Assembly (NCBI RefSeq): GCF_009617575.1
Contig: NZ_WIXJ01000007.1
Coordinates: 62,001-126,000, forward strand
Reading direction: 5' to 3'
Source of the DNA: Rhodocyclus gracilis
GTDB taxonomy: Bacteria; Pseudomonadota; Gammaproteobacteria; Burkholderiales; Rhodocyclaceae
DNA: 64,000 bases
The notes beneath the pieces are model-generated. The model saw only the letters and a program-made list of their open reading frames with translations, was not told where the DNA came from and searched no databases. A program made the position numbers and the translations under genes. This document shows positions 1 through 7,180 of this stretch, piece by piece; position 1 is the stretch's first letter; each line of letters begins with the position of its first letter.

Positions 1-722
1 ATGACGCGACGAACGATCAGCAGCAACCCGCCGGCGGCGATCAGCCAGGACGCCGTCTCGCCGAGGCTGCCGGGGCGACTGCCAAGCCAGGAGAGCGACG
101 GCGCGTGCGGCAACGACTGCAGGAGATCGACGCCGCGCGACATTTCGGTTTTGGCAAAGCCGAGCAAGGAGGCGCTGGACACCGCATCAAGCCCCTGAGG
201 AATGCCCTTGAGCGTCACCAGGAGCCCGCTGATCGGCCCCGGCGCCGCCGCCATGTCGATGGGCAGGGGCGCCACCCACGCCGTCATCTGCACCGGGAAG
301 GAGATCAGCAAGGCAACGCGTGCCACCATCGCCGGGTTGAAAAGATTCTGCCCGAGACCGCCGAAGGCCTGCTTGCACAGCATGGTCGCGAACAGCCCGC
401 CCAGGGCGCCGATCCACCAGGGTGCCCAGGGCGGCAGCGAGACGGCCAGCAACCAGCCGGTGAGCATGGCCGAGCCGTCGAAGAGCACCGGCACGGCGCG
501 ACGCTCCATCAGGCGCAGACAGACCGCCTCGCCGAGCATGGCGAAGGCCACGGTGATCAGCCACAGATAGATCGACGGCCAGCCGTACAGCCAGAAGCCG
601 TAGAGCGTCGCCGGAGTCAGCGCCAGCATGACCGTCGCCATGACGGCCGTCACGCTGCCCGACGTACTCGCGTGCGGCGCCGCCACCGGTGCGGCGGCAG
701 ACGTTCTCGACAGTGCGCTCAT
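1..722 (-). CDS. rnfD: RnfD, ion-translocating electron transport complex subunit D (3' end cut off)
   Basis: Integral membrane subunit of the Rnf complex, which couples an ion gradient to electron transfer between NADH and ferredoxin. The ATG at 722 overlaps the rnfC stop (ATGA), so the two are translationally coupled. About 240 residues are visible before the left edge, roughly two thirds of the usual length. Several hydrophobic helices can be seen (about residues 27-65 and 84-120). The flavinylation region reads DAVSSASLL (residues 179-187), with Ser at the place where RnfD normally carries the FMN-bearing Thr. It is the last gene of the minus-strand rnf operon inside the window. Identity rests on gene order and on the overall NqrB/RnfD-like pattern. 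Confidence 0.93.
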   Translation of the reverse strand, partial: MSALSRTSAAAPVAAPHASTSGSVTAVMATVMLALTPATLYGFWLYGWPSIYLWLITVAFAMLGEAVCLRLMERRAVPVLFDGSAMLTGWLLAVSLPPWAPWWIGALGGLFATMLCKQAFGGLGQNLFNPAMVARVALLISFPVQMTAWVAPLPIDMAAAPGPISGLLVTLKGIPQGLDAVSSASLLGFAKTEMSRGVDLLQSLPHAPSLSWLGSRPGSLGETASWLIAAGGLLLIVRRV

Positions 723-2212
723 ACCGTTTCTCCCGGAGTTTCCTGACGTTCGGCGGCGGCCTTGGCGGCGGCACGCTCGGCCTTGCGGCGCAGCGCCGCT
801 TCGGCTTTTTCGCGGGCCTCGCGTTCGAGACGCAGCACGCGGGCTTCTGCCAGACGCCGACTGGCGTCGTTACGCAAACGGGTACGCTCGCGCGCCGACA
901 ACTCGCCTTTGGCGTGGCTGAAGTACTGCACCAGCGGAATGTGCGACGGGCACACCCAGGCGCAGCAGCCGCAGGAGATGCAGTCGCCCAGCATCAGGGC
1001 GGCGGCTTCGTCGAACTTGTCGTGGCGGATGCGCGCTGCCATTTCCAGGGGCAGGAGCCCCATCGGGCAGGCGCGCGTGCAACTGCCGCAGCGGATGCAT
1101 GGCCCGGCCGGCGGGATCGTCGCCTCGCGGGCGTCGAAGGCGAGGATGCCGGAGGCCCCCTTCACCAGCGGAATCTTGCCATGCGCCAGCGGCGAACCCA
1201 TCATCGGGCCACCCAGAATGAGGCGGGACGGCGCTTCATGCAGCCCGCAAAACGCCAGCAGCTCGTCGACCAGCGTGCCGAGCGGCGCGAAGACATTGCC
1301 CGGTTCGCGCACGGCACCGCCGTTGACGGTGACGATGCGCTCGACCAGCGGGCGACCAAGCCGCACCGCCTGATGCACGGCGGCGCAGGTCGACACGTTA
1401 TGCACCAGCACGCCGACTTCGGCGGCACGCGCGTCGGCCGGCACCTCACGCCCCGTCAGCGTCTGGATCAACTGCTTGTCGGAACCCATCGGGTAACGCG
1501 CCGGCACCGGGCAGATGTTCACTTCCGCGAACGGCGCCGCTGCCAACTGCATGGCGGCGATGGCTTCCGGCTTGTTGTTCTCGATGCCCACCAGCACCTG
1601 CGTCGCGCCGATGGCGTGCATGACGATGCGCGCACCATCGACGACCTCGCTGGCGCGGTCGCGCATCAGGCGGTCGTCGGACGACAGATACGGCTCGCAT
1701 TCGCCGCCGTTTACGATCAGCGTCGCCACCTTGAGGCGCTGCCCCAGAACGAATTTGACGGCGGACGGGAAGGTCGCCCCGCCAAGGCCGACGACGCCCG
1801 CCGCCGCCGTGCGGCGGGTAATCTCTTCGGGAGCCAGGGAAAACGGGTCGGCGACGGCGTCAGCGTCGATCCAGCGCTCGGCAAAATCCGACTCCAGCGT
1901 GATTGCGGTAAAGCCCAGGCCCGACGGATGCGGCGCCGTCACCTCGCCGATGGCGACGACCTGCCCCGATACCGGCGAGTGCACCGGCGCCGAGATGTTG
2001 CCCTGCGCCGCCGCCAGCAACTGCCCCTTCAACACCTTCTCGCCGACCTGCACCACCGGCCGCGCCGCGCCGCCGACGTGCTGCTGCAAGGGCATATAGA
2101 GACGCGCCGGTGGCGGCAGCACGCGCAACGGCTGGTCGGCCGCCGGACGCTTGTGGTCGTCGGGATGCACGCCCCAGGCGGGGTCCTTGAATAAACGATC
2201 GATCAGTCCCAT
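719..2212 (-). CDS. rnfC: RnfC, Fe-S and NADH-binding subunit of the Rnf complex
   Basis: Peripheral cytoplasmic subunit (497 aa) that is the likely NADH/FMN entry point of Rnf. The glycine-rich stretch VVGLGGATFPSAVKF near residue 140 is the NuoF-like nucleotide-binding region. Two ferredoxin-type motifs follow at about residues 365-415: CIRCGSCTRACP and CISCGCCAWVCP, giving two [4Fe-4S] clusters. The charged, Ala-rich C-terminal tail is shorter than the long repeat tail of enteric RnfC. The ATG at 2212 follows rnfB by 18 nt, and the stop overlaps the rnfD start. Confidence 0.97.
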   Translation of the reverse strand: MGLIDRLFKDPAWGVHPDDHKRPAADQPLRVLPPPARLYMPLQQHVGGAARPVVQVGEKVLKGQLLAAAQGNISAPVHSPVSGQVVAIGEVTAPHPSGLGFTAITLESDFAERWIDADAVADPFSLAPEEITRRTAAAGVVGLGGATFPSAVKFVLGQRLKVATLIVNGGECEPYLSSDDRLMRDRASEVVDGARIVMHAIGATQVLVGIENNKPEAIAAMQLAAAPFAEVNICPVPARYPMGSDKQLIQTLTGREVPADARAAEVGVLVHNVSTCAAVHQAVRLGRPLVERIVTVNGGAVREPGNVFAPLGTLVDELLAFCGLHEAPSRLILGGPMMGSPLAHGKIPLVKGASGILAFDAREATIPPAGPCIRCGSCTRACPMGLLPLEMAARIRHDKFDEAAALMLGDCISCGCCAWVCPSHIPLVQYFSHAKGELSARERTRLRNDASRRLAEARVLRLEREAREKAEAALRRKAERAAAKAAAERQETPGETV

Positions 2213-2230
2213 GGCCTTCTCTCTTGGTAC

Positions 2231-2758
2231 TTACGCAATGGCCGGCTTCGGCCAGATCCAGTGCTGCAAGGTGACGGGCACCGGCACCAGCGCCATCGCC
2301 TCGGTCGGGCAGCGTTCGATGCAGGCGCCGCAGCCGGTGCAGGCATCGCGGATGACGTTGTGGATCTGCTTGGGCGCGCCGATCACGGCGTCGGTCGGGC
2401 ATACCTTGATGCAGCGGCAGCAGCCGATACAGATGTCCTCGCTGACTTGCGCGAGCTTTGGCCCGTCATCCACCACCTGCGACAGATCGGCCTTGACGCC
2501 GAGCCTGGCGGCCAGCGCCTCGGCCAGCGCCCGTCCGCCGGGCGGGCAGAGCGTCACCGGCGCCTCGTGGCGCGCCAGCGCCGCCGCCGCCTGCGCGCAG
2601 CCGACGTAGCCGCATTGACCGCACTGCGAGCCGGGCAGCATCGACTGCAACTCGGCTTCAATCGGGTTTTCTTCCACCGCCAGATACCGCGCGGCCACAC
2701 CGAGCAAGGCGCCGAGCGCCAGGCCCATCAAGGTCAGACTGCCAATCGCCACCCACAT
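2231..2758 (-). CDS. rnfB: RnfB, ferredoxin-like Fe-S subunit of the Rnf complex
   Basis: A 175-residue subunit that carries electrons toward ferredoxin. An N-terminal membrane anchor (about residues 3-24) is followed by the four-Cys motif CGQCGYVGC, typical of RnfB. Two [4Fe-4S] motifs then follow (CIGCCRCIKVCP and CTGCGACIERCP). The start at 2758 is preferred over upstream candidates because a strong GGAGG Shine-Dalgarno sits just before it and the anchor begins at once. It lies 16 nt after rnfA in the operon. Confidence 0.96.
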   Translation of the reverse strand: MWVAIGSLTLMGLALGALLGVAARYLAVEENPIEAELQSMLPGSQCGQCGYVGCAQAAAALARHEAPVTLCPPGGRALAEALAARLGVKADLSQVVDDGPKLAQVSEDICIGCCRCIKVCPTDAVIGAPKQIHNVIRDACTGCGACIERCPTEAMALVPVPVTLQHWIWPKPAIA

Positions 2759-2774
2759 GAGGTTTCCTCCCCGC

Positions 2775-3356
2775 TCAACCGGTACTGATGCCGGAAAAGC
2801 CCATGAATGCCATCGCCAACAGGCTGGCAACGATGAAACCGATCGGCGGGCCGGCGAAGAGGCGCGGCACCTGAGCCAGCGCCAGCCGTTCGCGCAGTCC
2901 GGCGAAGATGATCATGACAAGGCTGTAACCAGCCGCCGAGGCAAAGGCGAACAGCGTCGAGGCGAGGAAACTCAGCTTGCCCTCGACGAGCAGCAAGGCG
3001 ACGCCGAGCACCGCGCAGTTGGTCGTGATCAGCGGCAGATAGATGCCGAGCATCTGAAACAGCGACGGCGATACCTTGCGGATCGTCATCTCGGTGAATT
3101 GCACGGCGCTGGCGATGACGAGGATGAAGGTCACCGTACGCAGAAACCCGAGGCCGTAGGCATCCAGCAGGTAGTGCTGGACGGCCCAGTCGGCCATCGA
3201 AGAGACGGTGATGACGAAGGTCGTCGCCATGCCCATGCCGGCCGCCGTATCGATGCGCGTCGTCACTCCCATGAACGAGCACAGGCCAAGAAAGCGGGCG
3301 AGGATCACGTTATTGACCAGCGCCGCGCCGACCATCATCAGGGCGAGTTCTTTCAT
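2775..3356 (-). CDS. rnfA: RnfA, membrane subunit of the Rnf complex
   Basis: A 193-residue membrane protein of six predicted helices, full length for the family. The conserved N-terminus NNVILARFLGLCSFMG and the half-repeat LPLITTNCAVLG are the paired helices that, with RnfE, hold the intramembrane [2Fe-2S] cluster through one Cys from each half. Here those are the Cys in FLGLCSF and in TTNCAVL. It follows the rseC-like gene by about 10 nt and precedes rnfB by 16 nt. Confidence 0.97.
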   Translation of the reverse strand: MKELALMMVGAALVNNVILARFLGLCSFMGVTTRIDTAAGMGMATTFVITVSSMADWAVQHYLLDAYGLGFLRTVTFILVIASAVQFTEMTIRKVSPSLFQMLGIYLPLITTNCAVLGVALLLVEGKLSFLASTLFAFASAAGYSLVMIIFAGLRERLALAQVPRLFAGPPIGFIVASLLAMAFMGFSGISTG

Positions 3357-3365
3357 CTTCGATCC

Positions 3366-3971
3366 TTAACCTGTCGAGTCGGTGGAGCAGGATTCATCGG
3401 CTCTGGCCCGGCGCAGATAGCGCGGCGCCAGCTCGCCGCGCGCCGACAGGCGGCGGGCAACGCCGCCCGCCAGAAGCAAGCCGGCGCCAAGGCCGCCGAG
3501 CATGGCGAACATCGTCACCGCGTCGCTGCCGACGAGGCCTTCGGCGACACCGCCCGCCGCGAAAGCCGTCAGCAGCGGGATCGCGTAGGCGGTGAGCGAA
3601 GCGCGCACCAGCGAGCGTTCTTCGACACCGATGACGACGCGTTCGCCGATCCGCAAGGGCGGCGAGGCCACGTTCGCCGACAAGGGAAAGCGGCGGGCTT
3701 CGAGGCGGCTGGCCAGCGTGCCGACGCCCTTGGCGCCGCAGCGTGAGGCCGCCGCACAGCCGCCGCAACTCGTCGTCTGCTCCGGTTCGAGCCAGACACG
3801 CTCGCCATCGACGCAATCGACGGCGACGACGCGGGCGATGCCTTCGACGCGCGGCCGCTGCGGCGAGACCGGGGAGGCCAACGCGGTCGATGAAAGCGGA
3901 GCCGTCGCAGTCGAGGCCCGCGAAGCAGGGGGCGGCGAAACGATGGGAATCATGCTGAGAGAGGTTTTCAT
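3366..3971 (-). CDS. RseC/MucC-family membrane protein inside the rnf operon
   Basis: About 201 aa. After a Ser/Ala/Pro-rich N-terminus comes an RseC-type soluble part with the Cys pattern CGGCAAASRCG, then two hydrophobic helices (AYAIPLLTAFAAGG and MFAMLGGLGAGLLLAGG). The family is best known from SoxR-reducing and sigma-E systems, but RseC-like genes also travel with nif-linked rnf operons. A role in assembling or tuning Rnf is inferred. The ATG at 3971 lies 4 nt after the rnfE stop. A GTG at 3989, with a G-rich stretch before it, is an alternative start that would overlap rnfE. Confidence 0.85.
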   Translation of the reverse strand: MKTSLSMIPIVSPPPASRASTATAPLSSTALASPVSPQRPRVEGIARVVAVDCVDGERVWLEPEQTTSCGGCAAASRCGAKGVGTLASRLEARRFPLSANVASPPLRIGERVVIGVEERSLVRASLTAYAIPLLTAFAAGGVAEGLVGSDAVTMFAMLGGLGAGLLLAGGVARRLSARGELAPRYLRRARADESCSTDSTG

Positions 3972-3975
3972 GGAC

Positions 3976-4653
3976 TCAGGCCGGCGCACTGTGCGCGCCC
4001 CCCATCTGGATTTCGCGGCCTGCCCGTAGATCGAAGAGGCGTTTGACGACGACCATCAGCCCGGTGATGAGGAAGCCGCCGGGCGGCAGGATCATCATCA
4101 GCACGCCCATGTCGGCGGGCAGGATGCGCATCTCGATCGCCTTGAAGGCCGGGCCGAGCAACAGCGAGGCGTCGGCAAACAAGGTGCCGGAGCCGAGAAT
4201 CTCGCGCACGGCGCCGACCGAGGTCAGCGCCAGCGTGAAGCCGATGCCCATGAACAGGCCGTCGACCAGCGCCGCCAGCGGTGGCTGCTTGGCGGCAAAG
4301 GCTTCCAGGCGCGCCAGCGGCAGACAGTTGGAAACGATCAGCGGGATGAACAGGCCAAGCACCTTGTACAGCTCGTGCATCCACGCGTTCATCGCCAGAT
4401 CGACGAGCGTCACCATCGAAGCGACGATGAGGATGAACACCGGAATGCGGATCTCCTGCGTGATGCGCTGACGGAACAGCGCCACCAGAAGACTCGATGC
4501 CGCCATGACGACGGCGGTCGCCAGCCCCATGCCGAAGCCGTTGGTGGCGCTGGTCGTCATCGCCATCGCCGGGCACAGGCCAAGCAGCATGCTGAGTACG
4601 CCGTTGTTACTCCACAGCCCGTCGCTGACGATGGTCTTGTAGTCGGTCTTCAT
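3976..4653 (-). CDS. rnfE: RnfE, membrane subunit of the Rnf complex
   Basis: A 225-residue membrane protein homologous to RnfA and NqrD. The first half has NNGVLSMLLGLCPAMA and the second has PLIVSNCLPLAR, the paired Cys-bearing helices that share the intramembrane Fe-S cluster with RnfA. The ATG at 4653 is chosen because the conserved N-terminus MKTDYKTIVSDGLW starts there; longer versions would run into rnfG. It sits 1 nt after the rnfG stop. The C-terminus ends just before the rseC-like gene. Confidence 0.96.
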   Translation of the reverse strand: MKTDYKTIVSDGLWSNNGVLSMLLGLCPAMAMTTSATNGFGMGLATAVVMAASSLLVALFRQRITQEIRIPVFILIVASMVTLVDLAMNAWMHELYKVLGLFIPLIVSNCLPLARLEAFAAKQPPLAALVDGLFMGIGFTLALTSVGAVREILGSGTLFADASLLLGPAFKAIEMRILPADMGVLMMILPPGGFLITGLMVVVKRLFDLRAGREIQMGGAHSAPA

Positions 4654-4654
4654 C

Positions 4655-5254
4655 TCAATTCGCCTCCAGCAGGGCGGCCTTGTTCGCCGCGAAGAAGTCG
4701 AGACCGCCGTGAATGGCGCGGACGACGCCGCGCGGCGTGATCGTCGCGCCGGCAAACTGGTCGAAATCGCCGCTGTCTTTTTTCACCTTCCAGCGCTCGG
4801 GCGCCGGGTTGCCGAGGGAAAGGCCAGTGAAACGCAGGATCCAGTCGCCCTTCTTGACCTCGATCTTGTCGCCCAGCCCCGGCGTTTCCTTGTGCGCGAG
4901 CACGCGCACGCCAAGGACGCGGCCATCGGCATCGACGCCGAGCATGAGACGGATTTCGCCGGAGTAGCCGGTGCCGAAAATCTCGTAGGCGACGCCCGTC
5001 ACCCGCCCCTGCCGCCGCGCCCGATAGATGGTGATTTCGCGTCCCTCGTCGTTTTTCAGGGTGAGGGTGTCGGTGACCGGCTGGTTGTCGTGCAGCTCGT
5101 CCGGCAGCACCTGCGACAGCGAATTCTGTTTGTCGTCGAGCGCGCGGGCGGCGATGTCGTCGCTCGTCATGCGGTCGGTGACGGCGAGCACGGCACCGAA
5201 GCCGAGACAGAAGGTGCCGAGAATCACACCGTGAATCATGGAAGATCGCTTCAT
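4655..5254 (-). CDS. rnfG: RnfG, periplasmic FMN-binding subunit of the Rnf complex
   Basis: First gene of the rnf operon (199 aa). One N-terminal membrane helix (about residues 8-25) is followed by an FMN-binding domain. GTGYSGEIRLMLGVD and KETPGLGDKI are conserved in RnfG/NqrC. The FMN attachment motif near the C-terminus is AGATIT, with the terminal Thr the expected covalent site. An ApbE flavin transferase would be needed and is not in the window. A sigma54-type promoter lies about 110 nt upstream at 5364-5379 on the minus strand. Confidence 0.96.
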   Translation of the reverse strand: MKRSSMIHGVILGTFCLGFGAVLAVTDRMTSDDIAARALDDKQNSLSQVLPDELHDNQPVTDTLTLKNDEGREITIYRARRQGRVTGVAYEIFGTGYSGEIRLMLGVDADGRVLGVRVLAHKETPGLGDKIEVKKGDWILRFTGLSLGNPAPERWKVKKDSGDFDQFAGATITPRGVVRAIHGGLDFFAANKAALLEAN

Positions 5255-5363
5255 GAGGTCGCCTGCCTTGTGCGCGGGACGCGAACACCGTTGCCGGAGC
5301 CAGAGTGCCGCGTGTCGTTCTGAGCGTTCATGTCAAACCTGTCGATGCGGATGAGCGTCTCAG

Positions 5364-5379
5364 CGCACATTCCGTGCCA
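5364..5379 (-). promoter_or_regulatory. Sigma54 (-24/-12) promoter of the rnf operon
   Basis: Read on the minus strand this is TGGCACGGAATGTGCG, a GG-N10-GC element close to the consensus TGGCACG-N4-TTGC. Transcription would start near 5353, giving a leader of about 100 nt before rnfG. It is almost identical to the opposing nifL promoter. Confidence 0.85.
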
Positions 5380-5499
5380 ACGGCCGGCAAGCGCGGGCGA
5401 ATTCGGGGCGCCGTGCGCTAAGCCCGCACCAGAATAGAGATTTCCGCGCGCACGCCGCCGCCGCGTCGAAGAACCTCGCCGGCAGGCCGCGCCGCCTTG

Positions 5500-5515
5500 T
5501 GTCGCAAGTCCTACA
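5500..5515. promoter_or_regulatory. NifA upstream activator site shared by rnf and nifL
   Basis: TGT-N10-ACA (TGTCGCAAGTCCTACA). It is centred about 60 nt before the nifL -24 element and about 130 nt from the divergent rnf -24 element. It is the only such site I find in the 376-nt rnfG-nifL intergenic region, so it may serve both directions. The rest of that region holds the two promoters and leaders and no other gene. Confidence 0.75.
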
Positions 5516-5564
5516 CGCTGCAACAAATCCCACAAAGGCGGCATGCCAACATCACCCATGGCCG

Positions 5565-5580
5565 TGGCACGGAATATGCA
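5565..5580 (+). promoter_or_regulatory. Sigma54 (-24/-12) promoter of nifLA
   Basis: TGGCACGGAATATGCA, GG-N10-GC with near-consensus flanks. The predicted start of transcription near 5591 is 40 nt before the nifL ATG. This supports the nifL start at 5631, because longer versions of the gene would begin upstream of the promoter. Confidence 0.87.
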
Positions 5581-5630
5581 AAGATGCTGATGATCGGTGC
5601 GCCTCCTGCACCCGCCCTCAGGACACGTTC

Positions 5631-7169
5631 ATGGCTCACGACACCCATATCGCCGCCGACACCGTTCAGCCGGCCGGCATCCTGCCGGAAGTCTTTCGCG
5701 AAGCCGTCGCCCAGGCCGACGTGGCGATCTCGATCACCGACACGGCAGCGACGATCCTTTACGTCAATCCGGGTTTCGAGCGGGTCACCGGTTATTCGCT
5801 CGCAGAAGCGCGCGGCCAGAACCAGTCGCTGCTCTCCGCCAAGACAACGCCGCCGGCGGTCTATACGCAGCTCTGGGAGACCATCGGCAAAGGTGAGCCG
5901 TGGAGCGGCCGGCTGGTCAACCGCCGCCGCGATGGCAGCGAATATCTGGCGGATCTGATGATCACGCCGGTGCGTGATGGCGACGGGCGTGTCGCCAACT
6001 ATCTGGGCATCCACCGCGACATCACCGAACTGCACCGGCTGGAATGTCAGGTGTGCAATCAGAAGGCACTGATCGAGTCGGTCGTCGACTCGGCACCGCT
6101 CGCCATGGCGCTGCTCGACGGCGAACGGCGCGTCGTCCTCGACAACCTGCAATACAAGAAGCTGACGAGCGAACTGGGCGTCGGCGAGGCGGCGAAGATC
6201 ATTCTCGACGCCGTCCGCGCCGAACACGGCGACACCCTCGGCGTGCCGCGCGACGGAGCACAGGCCTTCGCCGACCGCGAAATCCGCATTGATCGCGAAG
6301 GCGGCAAGGCGCCGCGCTGGTTCTCGTGTACCGGCACCTGGGTACGTAGCGTGAACGCCGCGACCTACGCCTTTTTTGGCGCGCGCGACAGCATTTATCT
6401 GCTGCTTATCGCCAAGGAAATCACCCAGCAGCGCGCCCAGCAGGAGCAGGCGCGCATGGCGGCCCTGCAAGCGATGATGGCCGAAGAAAACCGCGTCAGC
6501 GGCCTGCGCGAAAGCCTTTCCGCCGCCCTCTTTCACATGGAAGGGCCGATGAACGTGCTGGCGTCGGTCGTCGCCATGCAGGGACGGCGCGGCCAGCACG
6601 ATCCGACGGCCGCCGCTCTCGGCGAAGCCCTGCGCGCCGGCCAGCAGGCGCTCGACACGCTGCGCCGCGCGACGCCCGATCTCATCGGCGAAAGCGTCTC
6701 GGCAGCCAACATCAATGAACTGCTGCGCGACGTACTCGATCTGGCGACCGTCCGCCTGCTGCGCGCCGGCATCATGGTCACCTGGAAGCCGCAGGCGACG
6801 CTGCCGGTGATCTACGGCCGACCGGTGCGCCTGCGCTCGATGTTCAAGGCGCTCGTCGACAACGCCATCGACGCCATGAACACCAAAGGCTGGCAGCGGC
6901 GCGAACTGACCGTCGTCACCCGCAGCCGGGCCGGCAGCGTCGAAGTGCTGATCGAGGACAGCGGGCCGGGCATCCCGCCCGCCCTGCACCTGAAAGCCTT
7001 CGAGCCCTTCTTCACGACCAATCCGGGCGGCGTGCGCCACGCCGGCACCGGCCTGTCGATGGCCCAGCAAGTCGTTGCCGACCACGAGGGCATCATCGAA
7101 ATCGACGCCGACTACGACAGTGGTTGCCGCATGCGCGTCGCCCTGCCCTGTCAGCGCGAAACCTTCTGA
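5631..7169 (+). CDS. nifL: NifL, redox and nitrogen-sensing anti-activator of NifA
   Basis: A 512-residue flavoprotein that binds NifA and blocks it under O2 or fixed nitrogen. Domain order: PAS1 (about 20-140, with the PAC-type segment YLGIHRDITELHRLE), which would hold FAD; PAS2 (about 150-270); a helical linker with SAALFHMEGPMNVLASV; and a GHKL ATP-binding domain (about 390-510) with the N-box DNAIDAMN and glycine boxes EDSGPGIPP and GTGLSMAQQ. The ATG at 5631 lies 40 nt after the predicted transcription start and has AGGA upstream. nifA begins 11 nt after its stop, the usual coupled nifLA operon. Confidence 0.96.
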   Translation: MAHDTHIAADTVQPAGILPEVFREAVAQADVAISITDTAATILYVNPGFERVTGYSLAEARGQNQSLLSAKTTPPAVYTQLWETIGKGEPWSGRLVNRRRDGSEYLADLMITPVRDGDGRVANYLGIHRDITELHRLECQVCNQKALIESVVDSAPLAMALLDGERRVVLDNLQYKKLTSELGVGEAAKIILDAVRAEHGDTLGVPRDGAQAFADREIRIDREGGKAPRWFSCTGTWVRSVNAATYAFFGARDSIYLLLIAKEITQQRAQQEQARMAALQAMMAEENRVSGLRESLSAALFHMEGPMNVLASVVAMQGRRGQHDPTAAALGEALRAGQQALDTLRRATPDLIGESVSAANINELLRDVLDLATVRLLRAGIMVTWKPQATLPVIYGRPVRLRSMFKALVDNAIDAMNTKGWQRRELTVVTRSRAGSVEVLIEDSGPGIPPALHLKAFEPFFTTNPGGVRHAGTGLSMAQQVVADHEGIIEIDADYDSGCRMRVALPCQRETF

Positions 7170-7180
7170 GGATACGGCCG

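Noticed and set aside
187-774. Long open frames opposite or out of frame with real genes throughout the window
   Set aside because: In high-GC DNA most alternative frames stay open; these give Arg/Ala/His-rich products without domains and overlap well-supported genes.
5411-5428. GTGCG-N7-CGCAC inverted repeat before nifL, considered as an NtrC site
   Set aside because: The arms are in the opposite order to GCACC-N5-GGTGC and the spacing is wrong; the nearby TGT-N10-ACA site fits better.
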